Of a DNA stretch of 64,000 nucleotides, positions 43,650 to 55,602 are shown one piece after another. Source of the DNA: Papaver somniferum (lineage: Eukaryota; Streptophyta; Magnoliopsida; Ranunculales; Papaveraceae); NCBI RefSeq assembly GCF_003573695.1, contig NW_020621936.1, positions 4,154,001 to 4,218,000 on the forward strand, written 5' to 3'. The notes beneath the pieces were generated by a model, which ran no database searches, was not told the DNA's origin, and saw only the letters and a program-made list of their open reading frames with translations. Position 1 is the stretch's first letter. Each line of letters begins with the position of its first letter. The translations under genes and the position numbers were made by a program.

Positions 43650-44600
43650 CATAAAAATATGGGACCTTCAATCTCATAGACGCAAACAATACATATCCCA
43701 TAAAAATATTGCAATACTTCAAAACAGATTAATACTGGAATAACAATCTTTGCCCTTAGAAGGTAGAATCAATATTTTTCGCACGGATTTATACCAAGAG
43801 TGGTTACCAAAAGCATATAAAAAGATTTCCTTAACAAAGAAGAAAATACAAAGTCATTGACGACTATGCACCATAGTTCACATGAGATGATTGTGAACAC
43901 TCAAGAATATATAGCAATGTGAACTACTACCCATTCTCGAACTTCCTTCTTTTTGATTCACCAAAATCACTCTTTTAACAGCCACAAAATAGCTTAGAAT
44001 AGGATTTCTCCAAGAATCCCAGTGCCCAAGTCCAAGAGAATAGAACAAGTGCAACGAAACGGAGCAAATACTAAAAAACAAGAGACAGGACAAAGACCAA
44101 TATTAACTCATCCATATTCAATAATTCTCATCTCCATTTTGAAGGGAATTCAATAAGGAAGAGAGTGCAAAAATAGTGAGATAAATCCGAGTTCGGACGA
44201 AGAAGTTACGGCCAAAACAAGTTTACCGAATATCGACATCAAGTATGCATACGGGTTTGCGAACTTGAAACCCTGGATTTTGATTTTGAATGTTGTTATG
44301 CATACTTGGTATGTGTACCATGTAGTCCAAACATCCCGAACTATTATTTTCAAACCTAAACATTTAAGAACCTTAAACACAGATCAAGTTAGGTAGAAAT
44401 GAACGATAAACAAGATTATTATAAGTATTCTAAGCAAATAAAAGTACAAATCTTGCTCAAGTTTATAGACATACCTTTTTAGATGAATCCAATCGAATTC
44501 TACCGCCTTATCGAACATAATCTGTGTGCCCCAATTCTTGTGCTTCACTCACTGTATACAAAGCAGGGCATTCCTTGGTGAGGATGCACTTCTAACACAA
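43650..44600 (-). other. Copia-C internal remnant
   Basis: The left 100 bp resemble the 3' non-coding region of Copia-A (compare about 15800-15860, inverted). The rest is AT-rich with only short open frames, including a Cys-rich chance ORF at 44150-44380. I cannot identify pol domains. Confidence 0.5.
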
Positions 44601-46090
44601 TCAAGTTGCGTTGGGGTGAACAAAGTCTTGCTCACCACAAGTGACTTTTGGATTATCATGAAAGAGATCACTTTTAGAACCTTTCACATCCAAATCCATC
44701 TTCCCAAAGAACTCTTTAAGTTCCAGCATCATGGTTATTGCTTTCTCCATAGTCATGGAACTTTCTGGGAGACCATTCCTTTTCACACTCAAAACATCAT
44801 TGACTTTCTTTGGTATCCACTTTTGAGTGCGTTTAATAACGACCGAAACCTTCTTCCCATTATTCTCTTCAAGATTTTCCGGAAGAGAATTGGATTGACT
44901 ATTCTTTTGCAAGTTAGTCTTCTCCAATTGGGAGCATCAGATCTTGTCTTCGTCTTTACGAAGTTATCCTTTTGATAACCATTATGATTGTGAAAAGGCT
45001 TCGTATAACGTTTATAGGAAAATCTAGGATTATCACAGCACTGATTCCTTTGCCTAAAGGTTGGACGTTTACAACCCGTAATGTCAAGAGTGTTAGCCTT
45101 AACATATGATCCCGGTTTAATAACTTCTTTTGACACCCAAACAAGAATATCATGAAGTTTTTCATTCCTTATACGAAAACAACATCTCCTTTCCAGGTGA
45201 CCTTTGTTTCCACAATAATGACAAATATAAGGAACGTTCTTACCCAGATTCACGTGTTCTTGTTTTGGAGGTTGATATGCTTTGCTCTTTTGAACCTTAA
45301 CTGCCGGAGAAGGTATTTCACTTTTTCCATCAGTGGAAACCTTTTGTTGAGAAGAATCACTAGCCTTGACAAATTTTACCTCTTTGCTAGTACTTGGAGC
45401 ATCTATTCCCTTATAGCCCAATCCTCGTGTATCACGATGATTTTTACTTGCTCCTAGCATAGTGGTTAATTTTCTTGAACTAGTATTGAATTTTTTCAAG
45501 TCATCTTCCAACGTATTGATTTTATCAAGAGCAGCAGCTAAATCAGCCTCAAGGCGTTTTTCTCGAGTGAGATAACCGCTTTCTCTGTCGTCAAAACTTG
45601 TTTGCTGGGAGTTAAACCTTGCTTCAGATTCTGCAAATTTCTCTTCCAACAAAAACTAATTTTGATAAAGATTATCACATTCAAGTGACTTAATACGTAG
45701 GTTTTCCTCAGAATCCTTGAGGATCGATTCGGTAGAACGATTCGAAAAATAAACACCTGCGTAACATCTTCTCAATTTCTTGTTTTCTCGACAGAGAGGA
45801 GTCAGAAGAGGTGAGAAATGAGAAGTTGTAATCTTCTTCATCTTCCACGAATCCAAAAACTTAACATACTCTGAGACTTCCTCATCAACATCAATATCAA
45901 TATCTGAATCACCTTCATCAGAAAGTTCATCCAACTGTTCTTCTAGAAGAGTTTCTCAATCAACAGTTTTTACATCAAGAGAATGTTTGGATATTGACTT
46001 AGATGTGACAGTTCTCTCAGGTGGATCCAAGCTTTTAGAATCATCTGGTAATTTATGAACTGGTACGTTATTAGAGATAGACTCGTCCAT
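44601..46090 (-). pseudogene. gag: Copia-C gag-like protein: acidic region, coiled coil, one CCHC knuckle
   Basis: The ATG at 46090 lies 65 bp from the LTR, exactly as in Copia-A (MDESISNNVPV compared with MDRGVISINVPP), but the capsid part is replaced or deleted. The frame continues through a stop near 45957 into an acidic stretch (DEGDSDIDIDVDEEVSEY), then past a TAG (45658-45656) into a coiled coil (about 45650-45480). A Lys/Ser-rich linker leads to the knuckle CHYCGNKGHLERRC (about 45225-45184). After a frameshift near 44930 a last piece contains KRTQKWIPKKVNDVL, like the linker that precedes protease in copia polyproteins. Protease itself is not seen. The knuckle type differs from that of Copia-A, so this is a different subfamily. 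Confidence 0.72.
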
Positions 46091-46136
46091 AATCAGATCG
46101 CTAAAAACACAGACTTATAAGGTCTTTAACGTGTTT

Positions 46137-46152
46137 GCCTGCTCTGATACCA
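46137..46152 (-). promoter_or_regulatory. Copia-C primer binding site (initiator-Met tRNA)
   Basis: On the minus strand TGGTATCAGAGCAGGC starts 3 nt inside the LTR. The first 12 nt are a perfect complement of the initiator-Met tRNA end. Confidence 0.92.
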
Positions 46153-46154
46153 AT

Positions 46155-48589
46155 TGAAAAAGCGGGGGTCTAACAACACCACCAAATATTTCGCTTAGGA
46201 ATCTGTATGGACTAACTCCGAAATACTTTGCTAGAGAATCAACTAGACAGTCAGACTCAATATAGATAAAAGTATCTCAAGGAGTTAATATCTCTCTCTT
46301 GATTTGATTTCTACTCAAGCTAAAATCAATAGCGAGTTTTTATCAAATACAAGGAATAACTTGGACGGTACCAAAGACCAATGTCTAAGGATCAATCAAT
46401 ATCAATCAAAAACCAAAGGTTGGATTTCCAATTGATGATCACGAACAAACAACCTGTATTATTTCTATTGTATAAAATATAATGCGGAAAAGAAATAACA
46501 CAGACACCAGAATTTTTGTTAAGGAGGAAACCGCAAATGCAGAAAAACCCTGGGACCTAGTACAGATTGAATACACATTGTATTAATCCGCTACAGACAC
46601 TACCCTACTCCAAGATAACTTCAGACTGATCTATAGTTGAACCCCTACCAATTTCCCATTGATACAAGGTACATTTGTACTTCTACGCCTCTGATCCCAG
46701 TAGAAAACTGCGTACTTGATTCCCTTTGCTGATCTCACTCACAACAAAGAGTTGTTGCAACCCAAAATCACAGAGTTGATAATAAACGAATCTGTATCAC
46801 ATAGAAAAGTCTATCGAAAGGATAAATATGTCTCCCACAGATAAACCCTAGGTTTTGTTTCGTCTTTAGATATAAAATCAAGGTAACAGGAACCAATTGA
46901 TAATCCAAACTTATATTCCCGAAGAACAACCTAGATTAATCAATCACCTCTCTACAATCCTTCCTGACTACACAAGCGAATTGTCGAGGAATAAAAAACA
47001 GTGAGACGAAGATGTTTGTGACTTCTTTATCTTGCCTATCGGCGAACTCTCACGATCTCAAGCCAATCAATCGATTGTACTCGTATGATAGAAGATGCAA
47101 GATCAGATCACACAACTACGATAAAAGTAGTATCGGTCTGGCTTCACAATCCCAATGAAGTCTTTAAGTCGTTAACTCGAGTTTAGAGAAGAAACTCAAG
47201 AGTTAATGGAGATCGATTCTAGCGAGAGCACTAGTAGCACACATACGTGTGGAGATTAGGTTTGCTCAATGCTAGATGTCTCCTTTATATAGCCTTCAAA
47301 TCAGGGTTTTGCCTTAGGTACAAAGCAAACTCTATTCACTGTTAGATGAAAACCTGATTTAGATTCAAGCCAATATCTCTCAACCGTTAGATCGATAGAC
47401 ATATCTTGTCACACACACTTGGCTACACGTTTACTGGGTTTGAGAAAAACCATGCCCAAACGAGTACACGTATGTTGGTTCAACATGATAACCCAAAAGG
47501 TCAACCATATGAGCATCTCATATTAATCATGTTCTTCTTCACCATAACTAGTTCAATTGACTCAAATGAACTAGTTAAGAGTTGTTCAATTGCTATGAGA
47601 TCTTATGTAACTACACAAGACACAATTGAAACAAATATGATTCGATTCGATTAGAATAGGTTCATGAACATTATAGCCATGGTTTGCATAAATCATTCCT
47701 TAATAATTAATATTTCATGTTCAGAGCACATCTTTAGATCATAACCTCTTAAGTTCACAAACAAGTTCGCGGACTTAAGCTAATCGGTTGAGTTTTCCAA
47801 ACTCAGCCGAAATTATCGGGTCGAGAACTTCCGTCAGTTCGCAGACTGGGTTCGCGGACTGAGTTCGCGGAATAAGCACACAAACGAGTTTTGGAAATCC
47901 CAGCAGAAATTCTCGGTCGAGAACTTCCGTCAGTTCGCGGACTGAGTCTGCGGACTGGGTTCGCGGACTTGGCAAGCCAATTCCACAATCCTACCGATTT
48001 CTCTTGATCAACAAAGTTCGAAAACTTCATTTCAAGGAATACATGGTTATATAATCTAAACTCTCATTTCAATCATTGAAACATTCTCAGAGGGTGATAT
48101 TCAGTCGTGAAGAACAACAAACCTTTCTCTTCAGAGCAATTTCCAAAGTGATTGAAACTTTCATGACCTTCGTCACTAGGTGAATATAAACCTGATCAAA
48201 GCAAAACGCTTTACCAACACATGATTTCGAGTAAAAGATAAGCAATGAATACTCAGATCGAAATATCAAGTGTATATGATCTAGTCTATATAGCATACGA
48301 CTTTTGTCTCATAAGAAGTAGGAGAAGAGTAGATAGACTTTCGAGTGACAGATAAGTTCAATTCTTCACATACCTTTTGGTTGATGAAGTTCCACGGTTC
48401 CTTAGTGTAGATCTTCGTCGTTGTCGTTGAATCACCATGAAGTCCTTGAGCTCAACTACACTTTTCCTATCCTAGTCTGAGACTTATCTAATAGGCTAGA
48501 AATCAAGACTTTATAGTTTTGATCACTAACATTGACAAACATGCTTGATATAGCATCGCATGCGATGTTGACCGAGCTATGCTCTAACA
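46155..48589 (-). repeat. Copia-C 5' LTR
   Basis: A complete 2435 bp LTR, TGTTAGAGCATAGC at 48589 to CCCCCGCTTTTTCA at 46155. The TATA motif is near 47285 (TATATAAAGGAG on the minus strand). The CpG-rich array at 47766-47972 uses TTCGCGGACTG-type cores. Confidence 0.92.
47766..47972 (-). repeat. CpG-rich TTCGCGGACTG array in Copia-C LTR
   Basis: Clusters of TTCGCGGACT or TTCGCAGACT, some in direct tandem 12 bp apart, alternate with two copies of a spacer containing TCGAGAACTTCCGTCAG and AAATTCTCGG/AAATTATCGG. This is the same layout and LTR position as the GTACGCGTAC array at 2582-2780, with a different core. Confidence 0.8.
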
Positions 48590-48634
48590 AGTCCATACAG
48601 ATTATTAATCGAAGTAGTGGGTGTGGTTGTTAGG
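48590..48634 (+). repeat. Copia-A LTR end, unit II, joined to gag by deletion
   Basis: These 45 bp match 13225-13267 of unit I up to GGTTGTTA and then jump to gag sequence matching 13707. The last 17 bp of the LTR, the PBS and the first 120 or so gag codons are gone. Confidence 0.85.
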
Positions 48635-49826
48635 CTTCAAAACCTTAATTCTGATTGGGAAAACCTTCGTATGGAAGATTAAGATTCATTTAATGAGTTT
48701 AATCACAAAGTGTCTGAAATTGTTAATGCATCTTTTTCATTGGGTAAGACTATTCCTGAAAAGGACATTGTGATGAAAATTCTCGGATCGTTGCCATCTA
48801 GATACGACTCTAAGAAGCATGCCATCGTTGAGGGAAATAACCTTGATAATCTCTCCAGAAATACGCTGGTTGGGAAGCTTAATATCTTTGATCACGAGTA
48901 TTCATCCAAATCTAAGGATGTTGCGTTCAAAACACTAAAAACACAAAATTACTTGATAAAGTAAAAATGTGTATATCTCTGAAGATGATCACTCTGAGAC
49001 GGATTCATCAAATGAAGATCTTGACAAATCAGTCTCGATGATCACAAGACAGTTTAGAGATCTTCTGTTGAAGAGAAGTAAACTTTTCTCCAAAGATAAT
49101 CCAAAAGCATCAGTCAAACCTCGTAATCGTATTCCTCCTAAAAACAGAGACACAGATGAAACTGATGACGAGGATATGCCTCAGTGCTTTAAGTGTAAAG
49201 GGTTTGGTCATTTTGAAAACGAGTGTCCAAATCATATAAAATACACTGGGAACAAAGGTCTTGCTGTAACACTTGATGAGATGTATGACAATTATGATTC
49301 TGATGAAGACAAGAAATCAAGTGTTGCTCTTCTATGTGAAAACATTTATTTTGATAAGTGTAGCAATACATATATCAATCTTGATGGCTTTGCAGAAGAA
49401 AACCCAATCAAGATGGAAGAATCAATTGACCTTTCTTTTGGAAATCCCTTGTTTAATGTTTCAGGATCTACCTTGTGCCTAGCAGCTTTCGTCTCAAAGG
49501 TGCCTAAACCATGTTTTGTGTTGACATGCTCCTATTGTTCTCTCAAGGGACATGAGTTTTCAAAGTGTTTCAAATACAAACACAAGATGAGATATGTCAA
49601 CAAGCTTCAACGAAGAGCAGATCGTCTAGCCACCAAGCTTAAACTCGCGGAGAAAATAACTGAGGTATGTAAGATCTTATCTTCATCAAAGAGATTAGTT
49701 TCCAAAGATATATATAGGCCATTAGAGAAGAAAACATGGTCTAAACATACGGAAAGGCAGGATTCCATGAATTCCAACCAAAAGGGTCATGGTGGACAAA
49801 TTGTTGTTCACCACAACACAACTTGA
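48635..49826 (+). pseudogene. gag: Copia-A gag, unit II copy, N terminus deleted
   Basis: This is homologous to 13707-14905. The shared TAA (about 48680) is followed by an open piece 48710-48964, ended by two single-base deletions near 48946 and 48957. The frame then reopens at 48969 and runs 285 codons to 49826. Both knuckles are intact here: CFKCKGFGHFENEC (about 49193-49234) and CSYCSLKGHEFSKC (about 49528-49569). This copy shows that the TGA in the unit I second knuckle is a private mutation. Confidence 0.88.
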
Positions 49827-50173
49827 TTGTGTTGTCTTGTGCATCTTGACTCATGTGCCTGTTCAAAAGATACAAGATCTTGCACACCTCAGGCTTTAAA
49901 AATAAAATATGTTTTAGTTTTTGTTTTTAGCTTTGTGTTGATTGGTTTTGGAATTCCTCCATATCACTGTTGGTATTGGAATAGACTATTTTTCCACAAC
50001 AAGAGGGTTACTATCGACAATTCTACTCTTTATAGGGTTGTGAGTTGAACGTGTATGAACCTGTGTAAAGGTTTCAAAACCCTACATTCATTTTTCCTTA
50101 TCTGATACTCCTTATATCATAAGACTGCTTGTTGAGGTTTGATTGTGAACTCCTCTTACAAAACCGTGCTTTC
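49827..50173 (+). other. Spacer between gag and ORF128, unit II
   Basis: A 347 bp non-coding stretch, equivalent to 14906-15252 and of the same length. No regulatory signal stands out. Confidence 0.6.
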
Positions 50174-50560
50174 ATGGATACTCCAAGCACCATGTCTTCT
50201 GATGGGAAAGATATCAATATGATTGTTAAGCCATCAATCACTAAGGAATAAGAGAAATCTCAATTGCCTCCAACTTTAAAAAGAAAAATAAGGAATGTGA
50301 AAAAGCCAAGAGTTGTTCCTTCAAACTGTCACAAGTTTTCTGATGTTCTTGAAGAGTTGAAGCTGGCAAGAAAAGAGATTCAACAAATAAAGGCTTGTGT
50401 TTTAAGACCATTGGAAATTCAGAAGGCCCTGGTTCGACATCATCATCCAAGAAGGTTTATTGGTATTGACTCCTTCCTCCATGAACCATATGTTCCAATG
50501 GCTGTTGACGACAAGGAGTTCGGGGATGACAAAGAATTTTTCAAAGATCTTAATGTCTAG
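50174..50560 (+). pseudogene. ORF128, unit II copy with one stop
   Basis: The 128-codon ORF is conserved in length but codon 26 AAA has become TAA (50249-50251). The rest is open, with a handful of substitutions from unit I. The basic patch reads LKRKIRNVKKPR. Function unknown, as for the unit I copy. Confidence 0.7.
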
Positions 50561-51351
50561 TAAAACTTCTTAAGAGAATTTTTATTCTTGTTTCTATTTA
50601 AGAAGGACAACTAGGGTTTGGAATAGCCATTATTGTAAGTACACATATCTATGTCCAACGTTTTCATCTTCATGTTTTTAGATTTATTTGGTTAAATTCT
50701 AAAGTTGGTTTGGAAGATGATTTTTGCAGTATTACTCTTTATGGTTTTATATATTGCAATATGTTATGGGATATGTGTGTTTGCGTCCGTGAACTATTAT
50801 TGCCACATACAACGTCAAAATTTATCTCGTTTATATGTCAATATGCATGTATTGATACAAGATCGATGAACTTTTTGACAAACAAAAGTTAAGCCTATTA
50901 TGTCAATTCTTTGATGGAAGATAGGTTAAAATCTTTTGTTTACGAGGATTATGTCTATTGTATGTCGTTATGCAAATAGTGATGAAGATAGAATGAATCC
51001 TTGTATATTCCGCAGTATTGATCTTTCCCTGATCCATATTTGATGTGTATATTGTGCAGCTCCATAAGTCTTCTTGTGTGATCATTTCCAACTAAGCGAA
51101 GCATAGATTCGTTTGTGATTATTTTGGTTGTGTATTCCGATTAAATTAATCATGGGTTCTCTTGTGATTAGTTTAATTGAGATTTTTGTGGTTTTTGGTG
51201 TCCAAAGAAATCCTTCTTTTCTTGTAAAAGTAAGGTCGCTCTTGTTGTTCTTTCGGGAATGACATCAAATGGGGGAGAGTTCTTTTGAACTTGCGCTTAA
51301 TTTCCATATATTTGTGGGGAGTCAGGCTGTGGAATTTTGAGGAGTTATCTT
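50561..51351 (+). other. Copia-A non-coding 3' internal region, unit II
   Basis: This matches 15640-16431, with a small deletion and insertion near 51185-51260. It retains about 20 bp around TTCGGGAATGACATC that unit I has lost. No genes. Confidence 0.75.
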
Positions 51352-54300
51352 TGTAAGGATCTGTAAGCACGTCAACACTATTAGACCATTCAAGAGACGA
51401 TTTAGCCGTTAATTACTCGACTAGTTAAATATGAACATTAATTTATAGATATTAATATAACAACGATATAGATACGAAACTAGTACCATTGGATAGATCT
51501 CGAAAAATTATGCGAAAAAGACTGCTCGAACGTGTCATTCGGGTACCAGATGAAGAAGATATCATCAGTTTTATACGAAAGGATAAAATTGACATTTTAT
51601 CGTAGCTCGGTGTGGCTGCCTTATCCAGATCGTTGGGAACCCAAATATCTTCTTTGGTTTTATCCAAACCTTGCATAAGAAAAATACATTTTCTCTTCTT
51701 CTTTCTCTCACTTCTTCTTCTTACTTCCTTCTCTTCTTCTACTGTTGTGTGAGGTTTGATTTGGGAGAGTTTATCGAAGAGAATTAGTTGATGAAGATGT
51801 ATGGATGATGAAGGAGATGATGTGGTTGCAGTCATGGTGGAAAAATCATTCAGAGATCAGCGAATTAAAGTAGGGAGAACTGAATTAGGGTTTTGTGATT
51901 TAGGTTTGATTTTGTATAGAATTGATAAGTTATTGGGTTGTTGTTTGACGAAGAGCAGAAGGGTTGAGGTTGAAATGAAGATCTGAAGTCGTTCTAATGA
52001 TGATTGAAAACTAGGTTTTAACGTTCTTCCCCAAATTGAGAATTAGGGACTCACGGGAAAGCTTTAGGAAGAATTAAAGGATGGAATAAAAAGATTTGAG
52101 ATGAGTATTGAATAATTGGGAGCATGAGAATGAAGTTGCATGTGAAATCAAAGTCTCAGATGATGAAATTGGCGATGGTGATGAATTTCGGATCTAGAAC
52201 GATAATTTTAGGGTTTTAATTGAAGTAAGTGGTGAAGTAATAATTCAGAGGATGCTGATACTTGGGTAAATTTCCGATTTGTCTTAATTATAGTAGCTTG
52301 AGTTGAATTGGTTTGTTTTCATAGTATGTGTAGATTGGAAGTGAACTGAGGTTGATGTGGGAATAGATTTGGAGGTGAACTGGTGGTGTTAATGTATGAT
52401 TTGTAGATATGAAGTTAAATGTGGAACTGATATTGGTAGTGTTGAAGGATAACTGAAGTTTGAATGTAACTCTCAAATAGAGTCAGGTGGTATTGCTGCT
52501 GCCGAGGGAGTTGTTGTGATTGCAGGTGCAATTGAAATGAGAAACATACAGGTCTTTGAGTTGTGTTACATGTAAAGTGTGGTGGAATGGGTTCTTAGGT
52601 TTGAATTGTTGGTGGTTGAGTAATGATGGTGTTTTGGTCTATGTGGATTAGTATTGTTGTGGATATCAGGAAGGAGGAATGAGATGTTAATGTGGAGTTT
52701 TGAGTGGATTGAAGTTCTTTTAGATGAATGCTAGTTTAGAATGGAATTTGAACTATTGTTACAGATGGAGATTGGGTTGTAGTTAAAATTAGTCCAAGAA
52801 CCAGAACTAGTATGAAGTTGGAATTAGAGTTAGTGGTATTGTTATAGTTTTAATTAATCTGAACTGGAAATTCAGTTTTAGTGTACAGTGTTGTTTGAAT
52901 TCACATGAGAAGTGAAGGTGTTGCAAGATTGTTTGTTGTTGCAGAAGTGATGATGGAATTGGTAACTGTTTGGTGAAAGCCTGAGATCAGGTTGGTAGAT
53001 CTTATGAAGTAGTTTTGAGTTTTGGCTTGTGCATTTTGTTTTGTGATGCACCATCTTGGTGCATTAGTGCTTGTGTTCTGTGCCACAGCTCAGGCTAGTG
53101 TTGTTCTATCAGCTAGATCTCTGACTGATTCTTTCTGTCTGACTCAGTTGATCTGTCTGAGTTGAATCATCTTGACTTACCGAGTTTATCCTGCCTTAAC
53201 CTGAGTTGATTTAGTTGATCAATTTAGACTATGACTCCTTTGACCGAGACTGGACTTTGACTATTGACATTGACTGATATATTGATTGTTAGTTGACCCT
53301 GTTGGGCTAGGCCTTGTTTAATGGGATGGAATAAGCCCGCGGGACATGGATTGGGCTTAGAGTTAGTTTTCCTATCTTGATGGACCCTTTATGGTGCAAA
53401 TTAGCTTTTGGTTGTAGGTATTCATAAGACTTATCGAATGGACTATAGAATCAACCCAGTTGAGTTAGTAAAACCTTAGATGTGATACATGAAGAAAATG
53501 AAAGAGATGTAAATCATAAATGGGCTTAGAACCATTAGATATTTCACTTAGCCTATAATTAGAGATTTGTATGATATTATGTTATGAGCCTTGTGTGAGC
53601 CTTTTGGCTAATTTTTTAGATTGCTTGTGTAGTTAACAGTTAGTCTTTATTGTCGACGATCGATTCAAGGATATACTGGTGGATTGAGGATCTCGAGGTG
53701 GGAGAGGCTTTGTCATCAAACCAGGTGAGAATTCTGTAACCTTCTTGTAATCATTAAGCTTTGTTTTATCTGCGAGCATGATGAGTCTTTACTATTTGAG
53801 TGCATGATAGCGTATACTGTGATGTTCCATATCTTGTATCTTGAGTATGACGTATATATTGAATCTCTATATTCGGTGTTGCTATGATGTTTTGTGTTTG
53901 ATATGCATTGTGAGATGTCCCTGCGAGGAGTGTCTGTGTTTCCCCACGGCTCTTAGCTAAGTTAAGTAAGGCGGTAATTCATCTTTCGTCAATATTATTT
54001 AGTAGAGCAGTAATTCATCCATTTAAATATTATTATATCTATTTCATTAGTACGGCGGTAATTCATCTATTATAATATTACTGCTTATTAATATAGTAAG
54101 GCGGTAACTCATCCGTTTGAATAGTATCTTAGTAGGGCGGTAATGCATCCGTATGATATTATATTATACTATTTTATTTGAGCGAAATCACTCGTGTGCA
54201 TATTATACTTGTTTGTCTAACTTTCTGATTTTGATGGTATATTCTGAATCATGGTTTGTATGGGCACTTTGTGTGGATGATGTTATTATTATTGATTAGG

Positions 54301-54808
54301 GTTGCTTTCGCATCGTCTTATCCAACGAGTTTGGCGAGGTTAGAGTGATACTTGCTTCCGGATGCATCAATTGTTGTATGATTATTTTTTTCTTATTTTC
54401 TTTCAATTTATAATCTTTAGAACTGTGATGCATGTTAGTGATTACTTGGAAGTTATATGTTTCCATTGGGCAACCCTTTGGGATGATGTGCTCACTTGTT
54501 CCCACTTCAGTTTCAGTTTTACGAAGAGATGGTGTGCTTGAATACATCTGCTTCCGTATTTTAAATCGAGAGCGATTAAAAACGTTTTGTATCTTTCAGA
54601 TATATGAATTCTTGTTGTTTGTAAAACAATACACTTATATATTAATATCTTTTGGGAGTTTCATCTATAAAGTATCAGAGTGCTTGAGATTTAGTTTTTC
54701 TTTACTTTATGTAATTATGTTCCTTAATACAAATGATCTAGATGTGGTTACTTCAGGTTTAGGCTATAATCCTTTTGGCTAAGCAGGTTTAAGATTAGGG
54801 GTGTGACA
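51352..54808 (+). repeat. LARD-2 5' LTR
   Basis: Counterpart of 16432-19897, with the minisatellite at about 53969-54160. It has a deletion of about 50 bp near 52735 relative to the other LTRs. Confidence 0.9.
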
Positions 54809-54811
54809 AGT

Positions 54812-54823
54812 TGGTATCAGAGC
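54812..54823 (+). promoter_or_regulatory. LARD-2 primer binding site (initiator-Met tRNA)
   Basis: TGGTATCAGAGC, perfect and 3 bp from the LTR end, as in LARD-1. Confidence 0.93.
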
Positions 54824-55602
54824 TCACTATTAGATCTTATATGGGAAACAATAGATAATAGTTAGTATCAAATGATGAACTAGATTAGACTAAAACCGAG
54901 ATTGGGTTGTGAGATAAATCTTAATCACTAAAATCTATCAATAACTAAAAGATTTGTTTGATTGATTGATTCGTTTCTTTGTTGTACATATGCATGATGA
55001 GGTAAAACTATAGGTTAAACCAATTATATTATAGTTTAGAAGATGATTGAAATTGGAGGCTAATTATTTTGGAAATTAAGAAGACATAGACAAATCCAAT
55101 ACTAGAAAAATAGTAAAAAAACTAATATAGTTGATAGAACCCGAAAGTCATATAGAAACTTATTGAATACTTTGACTTATACATAGAGCCATCAATTTAT
55201 TGATATTGATAATTAGTGTGAAGAACTTAGATTTATCTGTTAGTGTTTAAATCAGTATAGCTGATGTTGATAATTTTGATTTTACATTACCGATTCGTAG
55301 AACAACTTTATTATAGGGTATCTTCTAATCTATTTAGAACCAGTAATATATTGAAATATAAATTAGTCTAGTGAACCTAGAGCAACAAATTTTAAATCTT
55401 GGTTGTAGAAATCCATATAGGATTCTGTTTCATTTCATGTTGCTTTAAACTCATTTGAAATGAGTTAATGTTCGCGCGATTGAAAGTATGAGTAGTACTT
55501 GCACTTAGTCGAGAGATGTTATATCTCTGTAAGGTGGGGAGTTTTTGAGATTCATAGGGATGGTTCATTTTCGAGGACGAAAATGTTATAAGGTGTGGAG
55601 AA
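54824..55602 (+). other. LARD-2 internal region, non-coding
   Basis: Counterpart of 19913-20698. It ends with the chromovirus-like TTTTCGAGGACGAAAATG (about 55568-55586) and the purine tract AAGGTGTGGAGAA. No ORF. Confidence 0.8.

Larger units (their letters stand above)
43122..48589 (-). mobile_element. Truncated minus-strand copia element inserted in the unit II LTR (Copia-C)
   Basis: In element order it has a complete 5' LTR (48589-46155, 2435 bp), an intact initiator-Met PBS, a gag region and other internal sequence (46090-43650), and a middle piece of a 3' LTR (43649-43122). Both ends of that 3' LTR piece are missing, and about 20 bp of the target LTR were lost. The element is absent at the matching place in unit I (about 13210-13225), so it arrived after the tandem duplication. 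Confidence 0.85.
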
